Shown here: piece by piece, positions 1-11,900 of the stretch
How positions within the stretch are numbered: the first letter of the stretch is position 1
Layout: each line of letters starts with the position of its first letter
NCBI GenBank assembly: GCA_964059195.1
Contig: CAXKWD010000011.1
Span: 27,775,791-27,839,790 of the forward strand
Direction of reading: 5' to 3'
From: Ectobius pallidus
Lineage: Eukaryota; Arthropoda; Insecta; Blattodea; Ectobiidae
Length of the DNA stretch: 64,000 bases
The notes under the pieces: model-generated
Told to the model about the DNA's origin: nothing
What the model saw: the letters and a program-made list of their open reading frames with translations, nothing else
Databases searched by the model: none
Translations under genes and position numbers: made by a program

Positions 1-2735
1 CTGTTTACCAACACACCAGTGAAAAGCCCCTAGGTGTGGTTACACTTCTTCCACTTCATTGCCAAGCAATTCTCTTAACACTCAACTCTAGCAGATAGCA
101 GCCAACTTCTTGCTTCTGCTTCTATCTCACTTTCTACATAATCATGAATGTTTAACGGACCTTAAACCTAGTGCAAGATATTTCCCATGCCAGCCATAAA
201 GAGTCATTAGTACTCTCAATATTTATGATGAACAGAATGTGATCTTGTAAATGCCTTATTCTTATTACTAGGGTTTGGATGTTTATGACATAAAAAGTGG
301 ACAATATGACTTCATAAAAGAACATTTTTTCTAAAAATAAGTGTTCCAATTAAAAATTTTAATGACACTAAATTATTACATCACATAATTCAATCAGATA
401 ATCATTTTTTAACAATTTTACAGGTGATTTACAGTTTTACTTGTAAAAAACTTCTAATCTACTAATGTTTCCAGATACCACTGCAAATGTGAACTGAAAA
501 TATTTTTAAAACATGTCTATTGGAAGTTGTTAACGACAAGGAGGAAGAGGTAATTGTGCTATTACTTGTTATTGTCCCTTCATTTCAGTTACAGTAAAAC
601 CAAAATATTCATAACTCTTTTTTGGAAAAAAATTAAGTCGACAATTTAGTGCATAATTGTGCTCATTTATCGAATATATCACTGAAATATGTTAAATTAC
701 AAATATGACCAATACCATGAAAAAAAAAAAAAATATGACTTTGTATGCAAAATAAAAATGGTCCGATTAGGATAACAAATGTGCAATTCATGTTTAATTT
801 GTGTTTGTGGCGAGGATGAAGGTCAACATAAAATTATGACACGTCATAAACATCCAAACTCTAGTTGTTACTATACGAAAGAGACTTATATTAAGGTAAA
901 GCTTAATATTTCACAAACATTCATGTTATACACATCCGTTAAGGGATGACTAAGGGTTGAAGTGATTAGTTTTTATTTTTTAGTATCAAAGACATATACA
1001 AAATCTGGTTGCCAACATTGTGAAAACATTTCAGAGCCGTATCTCTATTTCTGTGGGGGGAAGATAGATCTTGATTTTGACCAAATAACATGAAAACTGA
1101 AACTGAGAAAACGAGCAATTCAAGTTTGCAACACCTTTCCATGCACCCAAACTGCATAAAATTTTACACAGTTACACTTCAGGATGTGTTGGATAATTTG
1201 ACATTAAAATAAAAAATTCAATTTTTTAAATCATACAAATGGCTGAACCAATACTTCTGACATCCCTTATTTTTCAAAAGGAAATTTGGGGGAAAAAAAA
1301 AACTATAGGCCTCTATATAAAATTATTTTGCCAGGTTATTTCTTCATTAAACAGTTATAAATAACATTACATATCATAAAAGAATTAAATATACCAAACT
1401 CCGTGGCGCTACATCCCTGGAGGGACTTGGCCTACCTGCCGACCGCTGCGTCATCTCCCGTAGGCAGATGGCAGGATTGGGGGGCATGTGGTCAGCATGC
1501 CGACACCCACGGCCGTTAATGGTGGTTTTCTTGACCGGAGCCGCTACTTCTCTATCAAGTAGCTCCTCAATTTTGAATCACGAGGCTGAGTGCACCCCTA
1601 CCAGACCTCCATACCTCAGAAAAATCCGAGGAGGTACCGGGAATCGAACCCGGGCCGACGGATCTGTAGTCAGCGACGCTAACCACAAGACCACGCCAGC
1701 GGACAAAAGAATTAAATATGGTAGGCTAAAATGTAATTATAAAAATAACATGGTAACAGTGAAACTGGAATTCTTGCCGTCTTAAATGCGCTGCGTCACT
1801 TTCAACAACAACACTACTATCCAGCTGTTCAGCGGGAATCACACGCAATGGCGTACATCCAACTGGTCCAACCCAAGGTCAAAGTCGTATGGAAATTCAC
1901 CAAACTTCTCCCGAATTAGTGCTTCTGTTTGTATTGTACGTCTGTACTGTTACTTGCTTGGCGTCTCTACACGTAAAGCTTTGTTTTGCCACCAGTCATG
2001 GTGGACCATGTGGATAAGAAAGCATTTTCTTTGTCTCATTTTCCTTTCATTACAGCTTCGCTACTGTTTATGATGTAAATGACCTTTGAGATTAATTAAT
2101 GCAAATTCTGTACTGTTTTTGTTTGTTCATATGGTGCCTGTCTCTTTAGTTGCAAATTAACAAAGATTGTGCATTATATATGAAATTCTTTCCTTAGTAA
2201 TAAGTTGCCTATGTCTGACACCATGTATATGGTCTATAGGCAATAAAGATTATTATTATATTATTACTATTACTGTTATACTATATTGTGATACTACTAC
2301 AAAGCATTGTGCTATATTGAGCCAATATGGTACAAAATGTCAAAATTCAGATGAGAGGAGACCAGTATTCACATAATACCCGCACCCCAGTTTTTCACTC
2401 ACGATTTTTGAAAAAAATATGCAGGTAATATTCGAGTATATACGGTATTTCATTTTGGAGATTCTATGGTATGACCACATGGAGCTACAAATCAAATGCA
2501 TACACACCCACATAATCATTAACTTGAAGCTTATTGTCTAATACATGTTCCAAGAGCTTGTGCTCCCCATTCTGACTACACCAGTTGAGAATGAGCATCA
2601 CAGCTCTTGACTCATGTACAGGCCAATTAACACAGAAGTTGAAGAATATGTGTGGCTATACACACACACACACACACAAAATACTGATGGAATAAAACAT
2701 TTTTTAAGTAGCAGTAATATTTCCAAAGTACATAC
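1..2735. other. Intron before the last HUWE1 exon
   Basis: No exon was found on either strand. It holds a SINE at 1393-1704, a probable LINE 3' end near 2040-2270 on the plus strand (last part reads CAATAAAGATTATTATT), a single right end of the TACCGTATT MITE family near 2427-2446, and an AC microsatellite at 2660-2678. Open frames here cross these repeats and have no coding character. Confidence 0.7.
1393..1704 (-). mobile_element. tRNA-derived SINE, with 15-bp target duplication
   Basis: The right end, read on the minus strand, is tRNA-like: TCCGCTGGCGTGGTCTTGTG (A-box region) and later GGTTCGATTCC (B box). The tRNA head lies at 1635-1704, followed by a SINE body. Both sides carry the same 15 bases AAAAGAATTAAATAT (1378-1392 and 1705-1719), so the borders are exact. 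A diverged copy lies at 3710-4009. Confidence 0.88.
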
Positions 2736-2926
2736 CATGTGTGCGCAGAAGGCAGGCGGTCTGTAGAACGATCATCACGATGAATCTGGAACTTTTGAAC
2801 TCCATTCATACCTTCTAAAGCTCCAAAACCTTGGAGTGGCACTTTAGAAGTTCCAGTCACGAATTGCAGGAACTTGGCACGAGCAGCCTGGTCAAATGAG
2901 CGAAGTGCTCGCCAGAACCACTGAAT
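2736..2926 (-). CDS. HUWE1: HUWE1 exon: HECT C-lobe up to the catalytic Cys codon
   Basis: Acceptor TTTTCAG, donor GTATGT. Encodes [14 protein letters not shown] through [18 protein letters not shown], which is diagnostic of HUWE1-like HECT C-lobes. The exon ends with TG, the first two bases of the next codon. In the family the residue after SAHT is the thioester cysteine, so the intron interrupts that codon. The following exon, expected to encode the ending after Cys, was not found in 1-2735. Confidence 0.96.
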
Positions 2927-5900
2927 CTGAAAACAGATACAACAGAATTTTTGTGAATGATCGATAAGGTATATGGATGAGTAGGTAGGTTGTGATATTT
3001 AAAAGGCTTACTGACAAGATTATTGAAGTCTTAGAATAAAAAAAAGTTATTCCTCAGGTTCGTGAACGACCCCTGGTGATCCCGTAAGGGGATATTCTCA
3101 GCGTATTTTTTACCGGAGTGCACCAGTCCCCTACCTACTTAAACCTAAGGACACACACACACCCAGTCCAGAACCCGGGAAAGGAACTTTTTCACTACTG
3201 AAAAATCCCCGACCCGGTCGGGAATCGAACCCGGGCCGCTGGAGTGGAAGGCAGGCGCCCTACCGACTCACCCACAGAGGCGGACAGTCTTAGAATAAGA
3301 GCTTCTAAAGTTTAAACTGTCATTAAAATGCTGTAAATGGGGCAGATAATAAATTGTTAAGGATTGCAAAAAGTTAAAAAAAAAAAAAAAAAAAAATTGA
3401 AGAATGAAAAAAAAATAAATAAAAACAAGGAAAGCACTGACTGTTCATAACAGGTCAGCACAGCAATTAATAGAGGCCGAACACATAATTGATTTTAAAT
3501 AGGAGCACACTACTTGAATCAACAACATAATGAGGGCAAGCTTTTGGTAAACATGCCTAACATGAGGGATAATCAAAGAAAAGAACTGAAAAAGTTGAAA
3601 ATAAATCAGGGCAGGAGATCAAGTAGCGATGCAAAATTAAAATTTAATTATCTCCTAAAAGTTGAGTACACTGTCCACAAATGTCATATGACAATATAAG
3701 TTTTATATAGAAGAAGAAAAGAAAGATGGGGGGGGAAAAAAAATTCATGGCTCTACATCCCTGAAGGACTAGGACTACCACCCAAACGCTGCATCATCTA
3801 CCACAGGCAGATGGCAGGACTGGGGGCCTTGCGGTCAGCATACCGACACACAAGTCCATTAATGGTGGTTTCCGTGATCAGTCGCTACTTCTCTATCAAA
3901 TAGCTCCTCAATTTGAATCACGAAAAATCCGAGGAGGTACCGGGGATTGAACCCGGGCCGATGGATCTATACTCAGCGATGCTAGCCACAAGACCATGCC
4001 AGCAGTCTGAGTTTTATATAAGAGTTAAACTTAAATGAACACAGTAGAACCCATATTGTCTGAAATTCGATTAAACTAAAGACATTTTTATTACATGTAA
4101 CTATATCACAAAATACATCATCAATTTAATTCAATAATACAGTATCAGATTAATGGCTTTGTATGACTGTCAAGAAGGGTTTAAATATTAATTCTTAATA
4201 GTGGGCAATACAATTTTCTGCAGACAAAGACTATGAATACTTTCTACTGAATTTGCTTGCTTTCCCTGTGTTCATGTCAAGTATTGTTCAGCTAAATTCA
4301 TAATTTTCTGTTTATTGCAGTGTTACAGTACTGTTTTTATCATTGTATGGTTATAAATTACAATTTCAAGTAGGTAAGTAAATGTGAGAATCATCTGAAG
4401 GAAAGCTAGAAGCTCTGAGGAGAATAAGATCTGTGAAACATTCTGAACCTCACAGCTGACTATGATTTTGGGTTGTCAACTGTTTCAGACTGAGTGAAAT
4501 CAGAATCTCAAATTTCTTTCATAAAGATCACCTCTGCCACCTTGTTTTGGATAAGTAAGTTCTTACTGCAGATAATTATATATAAATGTGTCCATAAATT
4601 AACTGGTACTTTAGATTCTGGCAAAGTAAGGCATAATTATAACTGGATAAAACTTGATTATTTATGAGAATATTATAGGAGAAAAATTCATCCGACACTG
4701 GAACTTGAACCCATGACCTTGGCTATTCGCGCCAATGCTCTACCAACTGAGCTAAGCCGGAGTTCAATTCACAGCGCCAGATGGAACCTTCCTCCTATGA
4801 TTGAATGCCCTTAATGATCTACTTCACTAACATAAGTTATGTCATATACTACATTTTGCAGTTTGTATACTGTATTTATCCAAATTTTCAGTCAATACAG
4901 TAGAACCCTGCAATTCTGAACACCGTTCGGTTTACCTGGAAATCAGAATAGGTGGATTTCATGAATAATATCAATGTATTGACTTGTTAAGGTGTAAATT
5001 AAGTGCAGGGACATCTGCTAGTGTCAGCTCTATACAGTGTTGATTGGCTCGTGAACAGGTTCAGTAAAAGTTGGAAGGGCAGTGACCTTCGACGACTCAT
5101 AGCACAGACGCCCTACCTATTCCTCTCCCTCCCACATTCCAAACTCATGACTCCCTGCACTAAGCACTGTCTAGTCATACCTAGGTCAGTGTTTACTCTA
5201 GCGGAGTTTGATGAACTGTGTGCTTACTGCAAATTGTGCTGTAAGTAACCAGCTTTCATTCCAATTTGGAATAGGTGGAGTTTTGTATAGCTGGGTTCGG
5301 AATAACGGGACTCTACTGTAATGTTACACACCGTTCATAAATTCAGCAATTTGGTGTAACTATTTTAATCCTTCAAGAGAGAGGTGAAAGAAACTGGACT
5401 ACTTTGAATGAACACCCCATAAAAGATGCCAATACAAACCTGGAGGGATGTGGGTTGATATTTGTGGTACTCTGTGTTAGCTCTTAGATCTTCAATATCC
5501 ACATTGGGCAACCCTGAGATCAGTAACTCCAACTCCTGTTCGTTGAAGATGGAAATCAGACGTTTTGGAATGATGTCATAAAATCCTTCCAAAAATGCAT
5601 TGATCCTGTAAAATAACATTAAATTAGGTTTTAACTGTGAAAAATAAGAAATGATTTTAAGTACCTTAACCACAGCATGTTGTAGGAAGAACACATTCTT
5701 ATCTACAAGGATTAATAGTGGCAATTCAAATTCACTTACTGTTTGCGAATAGCTCCAGTCATTTTCATCTGACAGACTAGCCGAATGTAATCCATTTTGT
5801 TCTGTTCACAGACTGGAATATTTCTTCCATTAGGAATCAGGTCACGGATATCGGTTACTCCAAATTCTTGAACCTGAAAAAAATGTTTCCTTAAATTGTT

Positions 5901-8900
5901 ACTCACTGATATAAGCAACATACAAAGAAATACTCAAAAAATATTTTAACAATACACATGAAATACATAGAAACTCAAAAAAATTATATCATTTCCATCA
6001 AACACTTGCTAGGAAAATACAATAAATTTTCTGGAACTTTTCTGTGAACAGCAGGAGAGGGAAGTTCGAAAATAATTAAAAAAATATAATATGTATCTGA
6101 AGAAAAGAATGATCAGCAAAGAAGAAAATTGAGAAGGGATTGTTTCTCTCTGTCCAGAATGTGTTATAGTTATTTAAATAGTAATAGTAATATAACAGCT
6201 ATGTATAACATAATATAGTGATAATAATAATAGAAATAGTTGATTTTGTCCTATAAATCAAATACATGATATTGGACATGTCAAGTCTAACTGGTACATT
6301 ACTTTTAGAATCCTTTTTTGTAGCTTAAAAATGACAGAGACTTTACGAGAAAACCCCAGAAGGGAATACCATAACTTATTATTGACTGTATCCAACAAAA
6401 ATATATTGCTTTCAGGACATGAATAGGGAAATTTTATTCAGGACTCTGACTGCATAGAATAATCGAGTTTTTTTACTTAATTCCGTGAAATGTTTTTCCC
6501 AGAATAGCTCTGAATCAATCCACAGTCCAAATAATTTCATCATTATTTCTGCTTAGTTTTGCAGGGCTTGAAACCTGTTCATTGTACAATGTGATACTTG
6601 TGGAGATGGTTTAATACACTACTTCCCTATTATTAAACACTAACCTGAATCCAGATTTCAGTGAGCTTCCTCACCATTTTCAACAGTACTAACTTCCCTG
6701 TGTAAACTTTCTAGAGTTCTAGACTGTTCATTGTAGTTACTACTAGTGTTAATGAATCTTTACAAGATAATTTCCCACAGTGTCCTTTTAACGGTTGGCC
6801 ATTGATGATGCTGTTCTAGAGGTTCAGCAGCTTAGTTATGGTTCTTTACACGTTTGTTTGAAGTTTTTCCTGAAGTAATCTCACTACTTCCCACACAGCT
6901 TTTAGTTATTTTTCTTTCTCTAATAGTTCTTCTTCTAACTGTACACATTTGAAACAGGTCTGCTCTCTTGTTTCCAACGTATTTTTCATTTCTAAGGTCT
7001 GTGCATTGTTACCTGACCTAAAACAACCTGCTATCTTGAAACTCATCCAAGACAACTGGGCCTGTAGCTATCACTGCTTGATACATTTATACACAGTAAT
7101 TCTACTGTCCTGGACGAGGATTGAACCAACAAATTTTGCAAGAAAAGGGCCGACTGGTCTAACCAGACCCTTTGTGAGCTGAATATGGATATAACCAGGT
7201 GTGAGGTTTTGAATTAAGCCATGTAACATTCTTTATGCACAATATGATATAAACTGCAGGAAATTCAATACCTCGCACCTGACTATACCCTTATTCTGCT
7301 TGCAAAAAATTAATATGTTTTGTATTATATATGTTTATTTTGCTGACAAGAGGGGAATTAATTTGCAAAAACAGAGGAATACTTACTGACTATACCCTTA
7401 TTCTGCTCGCAAAGAATTAATATGTTCTGTATTATATATCATTATTTTGCTGACATGAGGGGAATTAATTTTCAAAAACAGAGGAATACTTACTGTATTA
7501 CTGGATCATCGTGATCGACAACAATTGAGTTGAAAATAAATTTTCACTCTTTGTAACTCCATACCAACTTACAAAATAGAAAAGGCTAGTCTTCATTCAC
7601 TGTTATAAATTGAAAGTTTTCTGCCTGTCATCAAACACAACAGTCCAATAATGTGTCTCATTAATAAAACGTAATATAAACAATTACCTCAGCACTGAAT
7701 GTGAGATCGTAGCCGAGATCACTAACATGATTTTCCATCAGATATACAAGACCCTGGTAGAAACTGTAGTCTTCACTCTCCATGTCGGTGTACTTGACAA
7801 GGATACCCAGAATGTGCTTGTAGAAAGACCGAGTGAAGTAACATTCCAACAGCTTGTTATCGTAGATGGCCTTGGCTGAAACAAAAGCCCAAGCATTTAA
7901 AGAATTCATTTCAAGTAAATGCTACATGATGTAATTATTTGTGGACATATTTATTCTTCCATTAAGGGGAGTTAAAACTTCCTGAAACTTTTATAAATAC
8001 AACCTGAGATGTAAAAACCAGAATGATATCGGTTGTTTATTGTAAAAAAATAGAACATTTTACAGACAAAGAAATGATGAAAATTTAATGCACTGTCAGA
8101 CCTTCAGTGTGCATTCCTTTCAGGAAAATAACTGCTGATTCTTAGATAAAGGTGGAGCAGATACTCTGTACTCTGTATGCTGTTGGCAATGGTATAGCTG
8201 TTGTTAATGGTAGCGACTGCACTGAAACTAGTACAGCTTATTTCAGTACAACTTCAACTCAGTTGAAGTATAGCTGTTGACAATGGTAGCCGAAACTAGT
8301 ACAGGTAAACTACCAAAAGTGAAGTTTTTGTGTAAAATTCAACTCTTATATAGTTATTATGTCCAAGTCAGGGTAATGGAGAATGATAGTTTTTTATAAG
8401 ACAAGAAAATACTGATGTCTTTGTAAAAATGCTTCCACTTCATGTAGTTCTTTGGGACTGAGGCTATAGGTTGTGTGCTGGTTCAAGTCCTTTACGGGAA
8501 GGAATTTCTTACCAGATTTTGGCCTGTGTATGGGACTATTGCCAATGCAGTATCGTGAAGAAGGCTGAAAGCTACAGCTGGAAATACTAGAAGAACAATG
8601 TCTTGTCTCATCGTGCTGTTGGCACTATTCCCCATACTGATTACATGATTGTCTTCTTATGTCAATGCTATAAGATACATGATCATGCATGACCCTTCTA
8701 TGATCTCAGTAGTGTACAGAGTGAGGCTTGCGAAAGTGTCTGGTACATACAGTAACGTAACATTTAACACATAAAGCACTGATTTTGTTTCAGAGCGATG
8801 CTGCACATGGAAGCACATTTTGTAAATGTAAACAAGCTTCTAGAAATAATTCAATATACAATATATTATACAATATATCAATCAACTTTAGGAGAAGAGA

Positions 8901-11900
8901 GGGTTTGAAATTATTTTCTTTTACTATATGGTAAAATAATTTATTTGAATCTGGAAAATGTATTCCTGTGTAACAAATACGTAGCAAAATGTAAAGTAAA
9001 GAAGAAAGAGAGAGGGAAAAAAAGGCCTTATGCCTTTATACACATTATTAATTTTCAAATTTCTTTCAGAATTGCTGGTAAGGAAATATAGGAAGGTTTT
9101 TCTAAAAGTCAATGCATGGACTATTATCACGATGCTTAGAAAATTACTTAAAAATATTAGAAGTATGGATCATTATTTTGGACACTTTTGTACGGTAATT
9201 ATCATGCATCTATTTAAACAAATAAAATTATCCTGTTACTGAAAGATTGTTCTTAGCAGTCAAACCAATCTAATATGTAATGAAAAGTTCACTCAGTTAA
9301 CTTAACCCACTCAGAGCTGAATTTATATTTGCATATACCTAGCTAAGCATTCATCAACTGAAGTAACTAGTGAGTTATAATTTTTAAATCAACTAGGAAA
9401 ATTGAAATGGAGTAGCTGGTTTCCCTGGATGACAATTGAAATAACACGTTATACAATTTTTGCGGTGACGTACATCAGTAGTAGTGAAAAGGTTAAGGAT
9501 GTGTATGTGTGAAACAACTTGTAATGTCAATATGAAGTACATATATTGGGAGTCAACACAGTGAAATTATGCTGCACAACATAATTATAAAGGGAGTTGA
9601 AATTAACACTAAACTTTATTTTTATGAAACCAATACAGGTAAACTACCGTATTTATTCGGCTATAGAACCCCCTCACCTATAAGACCACCCCTAATTTTT
9701 TCATCCATAATTTGAAAAATATTAAAAATTGTGAAAATTAAGTTTCAAACTTTGCTAAAAGTTTGGACATTCTTTCAATATAGCAATAAATTCTTTAGCT
9801 TTCTCCTTGGCCTTGAGATTCTGGCTGCATGACTCTTCCCCTCCCAGTCCCACCCTTAACATTTTGCAGCTGCGTCTTTTGTGAGCACTTGGTCCGTGGC
9901 GTGGGGTGGTCAGTGTTTAATTGGAAAGTAGACAGACGAGTGGCATATGAAAATGACTGATTGAATAATTAGTTATTCTGCCTCTTGGAAACTAAGTTTA
10001 GTGGCGTTTGCAGAAAAAATGGTGCGAGAGCTGTGGGTAGAAAGTTTGATGTGCAACTGAAAATGGTTCATTACTGGTGCAGTCATGTATATGTGGCAAC
10101 AGTGTAGGCTGCAGTTCATTCAGCAGTGCATTCCTGTGCGCCAAACACGTAATGGCAGCCATGTTGTATCCACTGCAGTTGATTGTTTATCCTATTACTG
10201 TAATTAGAATTGAATGTTTTTAAAGGTATTTTGTTCATTGGATTTTTAATAAAGTAGTTCATTTTAGTTTATAACATACTGGTACTCTTATTTAACAGTA
10301 ACCACCCCTCAATCTGTTGGCCTATTGAAAACATTCTCACCTATACGATGCCCTCCCATTTTTAAAACATCAAATTAAGGGAAATAGCCGAGTAATTATG
10401 GTATACCAAAAGTGAAGTTTTCTGTTAATTTCAACCCATTATATAATTATTGTAATGTAATGTGTTCTTATCATACCAAAGAAAATTCCAGGCCACAAAA
10501 CCTGAATTACTAAATTTTCAGATTTTTTAATATTTCTGATCATATTCATCCTTTAATATCTGAAGTTCTTTCTTTACTTTCTGCTTTTCACCTGCAATTT
10601 TTATCCTGCACTATGACAACTACTGGTACTAGAGGCATACGGTATTCATATTTTTGTTACAATAACAGTAACAAGAAAAACTTGCAAATATCTGATAAAT
10701 TAGGAAAAAATCAGTAATTTTTTTCAATAATCCAACAACATGGAAATTAGTGAACTTACCAATTACACGCCCAACAAACTTGAAGTAACACAGATGATTA
10801 GGGTTGCAATGTGAAGACGAGTTGATCATATACGTTACTCTATCTCCTGGCGATGTTGTAAATAACGCATACATAGGATTAAAGATTTCTCTTGAAATTA
10901 TCACATACCATTCCCTCAACAAACCACCAGCATCCTGGCCTTCTTCACCTGAAAGGAGGATTACAAAATTGGATTAATCAAATTTAATGTAGGCCTACAA
11001 ACTCTTATTATCAGGGCCCGGACTTTGATAACATGTCTTATTTTAACTGGAACATCATGGACGTTGCCCACTAGTGCAGATATTCTGATCATGATCCTAA
11101 TTATAAAAATGGCAATTATGGGGTTTTTTAGGTCATTTTCCCCATTTTTTATTTTTATGCAATTTTTAGAATGTAATGTCAGTTTTTAAGTATGTTAGGT
11201 CATCAAAATCCAGGCCATGCTTTTTGGACAATGTACACTTCAGCTATTCATTCTTGGTCCAAGACCTTGGGCAAATGCTATTAGAAGCAAGCCTAAGATT
11301 GCCACGCATGGGCATTGCGGTGAATTAAGAAATATAGGGAGGAAGGGTGATCTATGGTGTAGGAAGATGAAAAAGCAACAGTCAACGAATGGAGCTGGAA
11401 CTTCCCCAAGGCTATGGGGAAGATTGATAAGTGGGAGCCAGACAGGGAGGTTATGTAGTTATGTATAAACTCATTTCCAGGGTAGCATTGAACCAAGCTA
11501 TGGGCCAAAAAGTAGTGGATGAACTGTAATCCTGACTACTATTGAAGCTAGTATACAGTAGATTATTCACAGACTATCTGTGGTTTTCCATTCCTTGTTT
11601 GTGACAATAAATAAAATTACAGTATTAAAAGAAAAACTTCAATCGGAAATAAAGTACAGAAGAAAACAAACAGTTGACCGATTTTTCAGGAAAAAGTAAA
11701 CCAACTAACTTGTAACTAGAGAAAACTTTAATTTATTAAGTCATAATTGTACGTGTAGGTCCCCTACTGTAAATAGAAACTGTTCAAAATAATGTTTGTG
11801 TTGAATTTCATCTTTTTCTGATTTTTGCAGATTATCCAAGAGATATGCATGATCATCACGGTTGCCATGACACCCAATTCCACAGATAATCTTGATTATA

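Larger units (their letters stand above)
2927..5439. other. HUWE1 intron holding SINEs and a pogo-type MITE
   Basis: Besides the two SINEs and the MITE at 4898-5318, it has an A-rich run near 3377-3397, one isolated pogo-like end near 4043-4070 (CAGTAGAACCCATATTGTCT) and a tRNA-like stretch at 4693-4765. No coding sequence was seen. Confidence 0.65.
7876..10759. other. HUWE1 intron with hammerhead-like repeats and a nested MITE
   Basis: Contains two members of the hammerhead-like family (8160-8362 and 9528-10449), the second split by a MITE. The rest is AT-rich with no exon seen. Open frames at 8790-9242 lack coding character. Confidence 0.6.

Noticed and set aside
1622..1704. tRNA gene on the minus strand
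   Set aside because: A and B boxes are present, but the sequence is the head of a SINE with target duplications and continues into the SINE body.
1468..1785. 105-codon plus-strand open frame
   Set aside because: It lies across the antisense of a tRNA-derived SINE; the peptide follows the repeat, not a gene.
4693..4765. Functional tRNA-Phe (GAA anticodon)
   Set aside because: Position 33 is C instead of T and the acceptor stem is poor; more likely a SINE head or pseudogene.
5003..5248. 81-codon plus-strand open frame
   Set aside because: It is inside a TA-flanked pogo-type MITE and has no domain likeness.
7196..7282. Inverted pair AACCAGGTGTGAGG / CCTCGCACCTGACT as another hammerhead-like copy
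   Set aside because: It lacks the YTGANRAT and GAAA core, so it is only a short imperfect palindrome.
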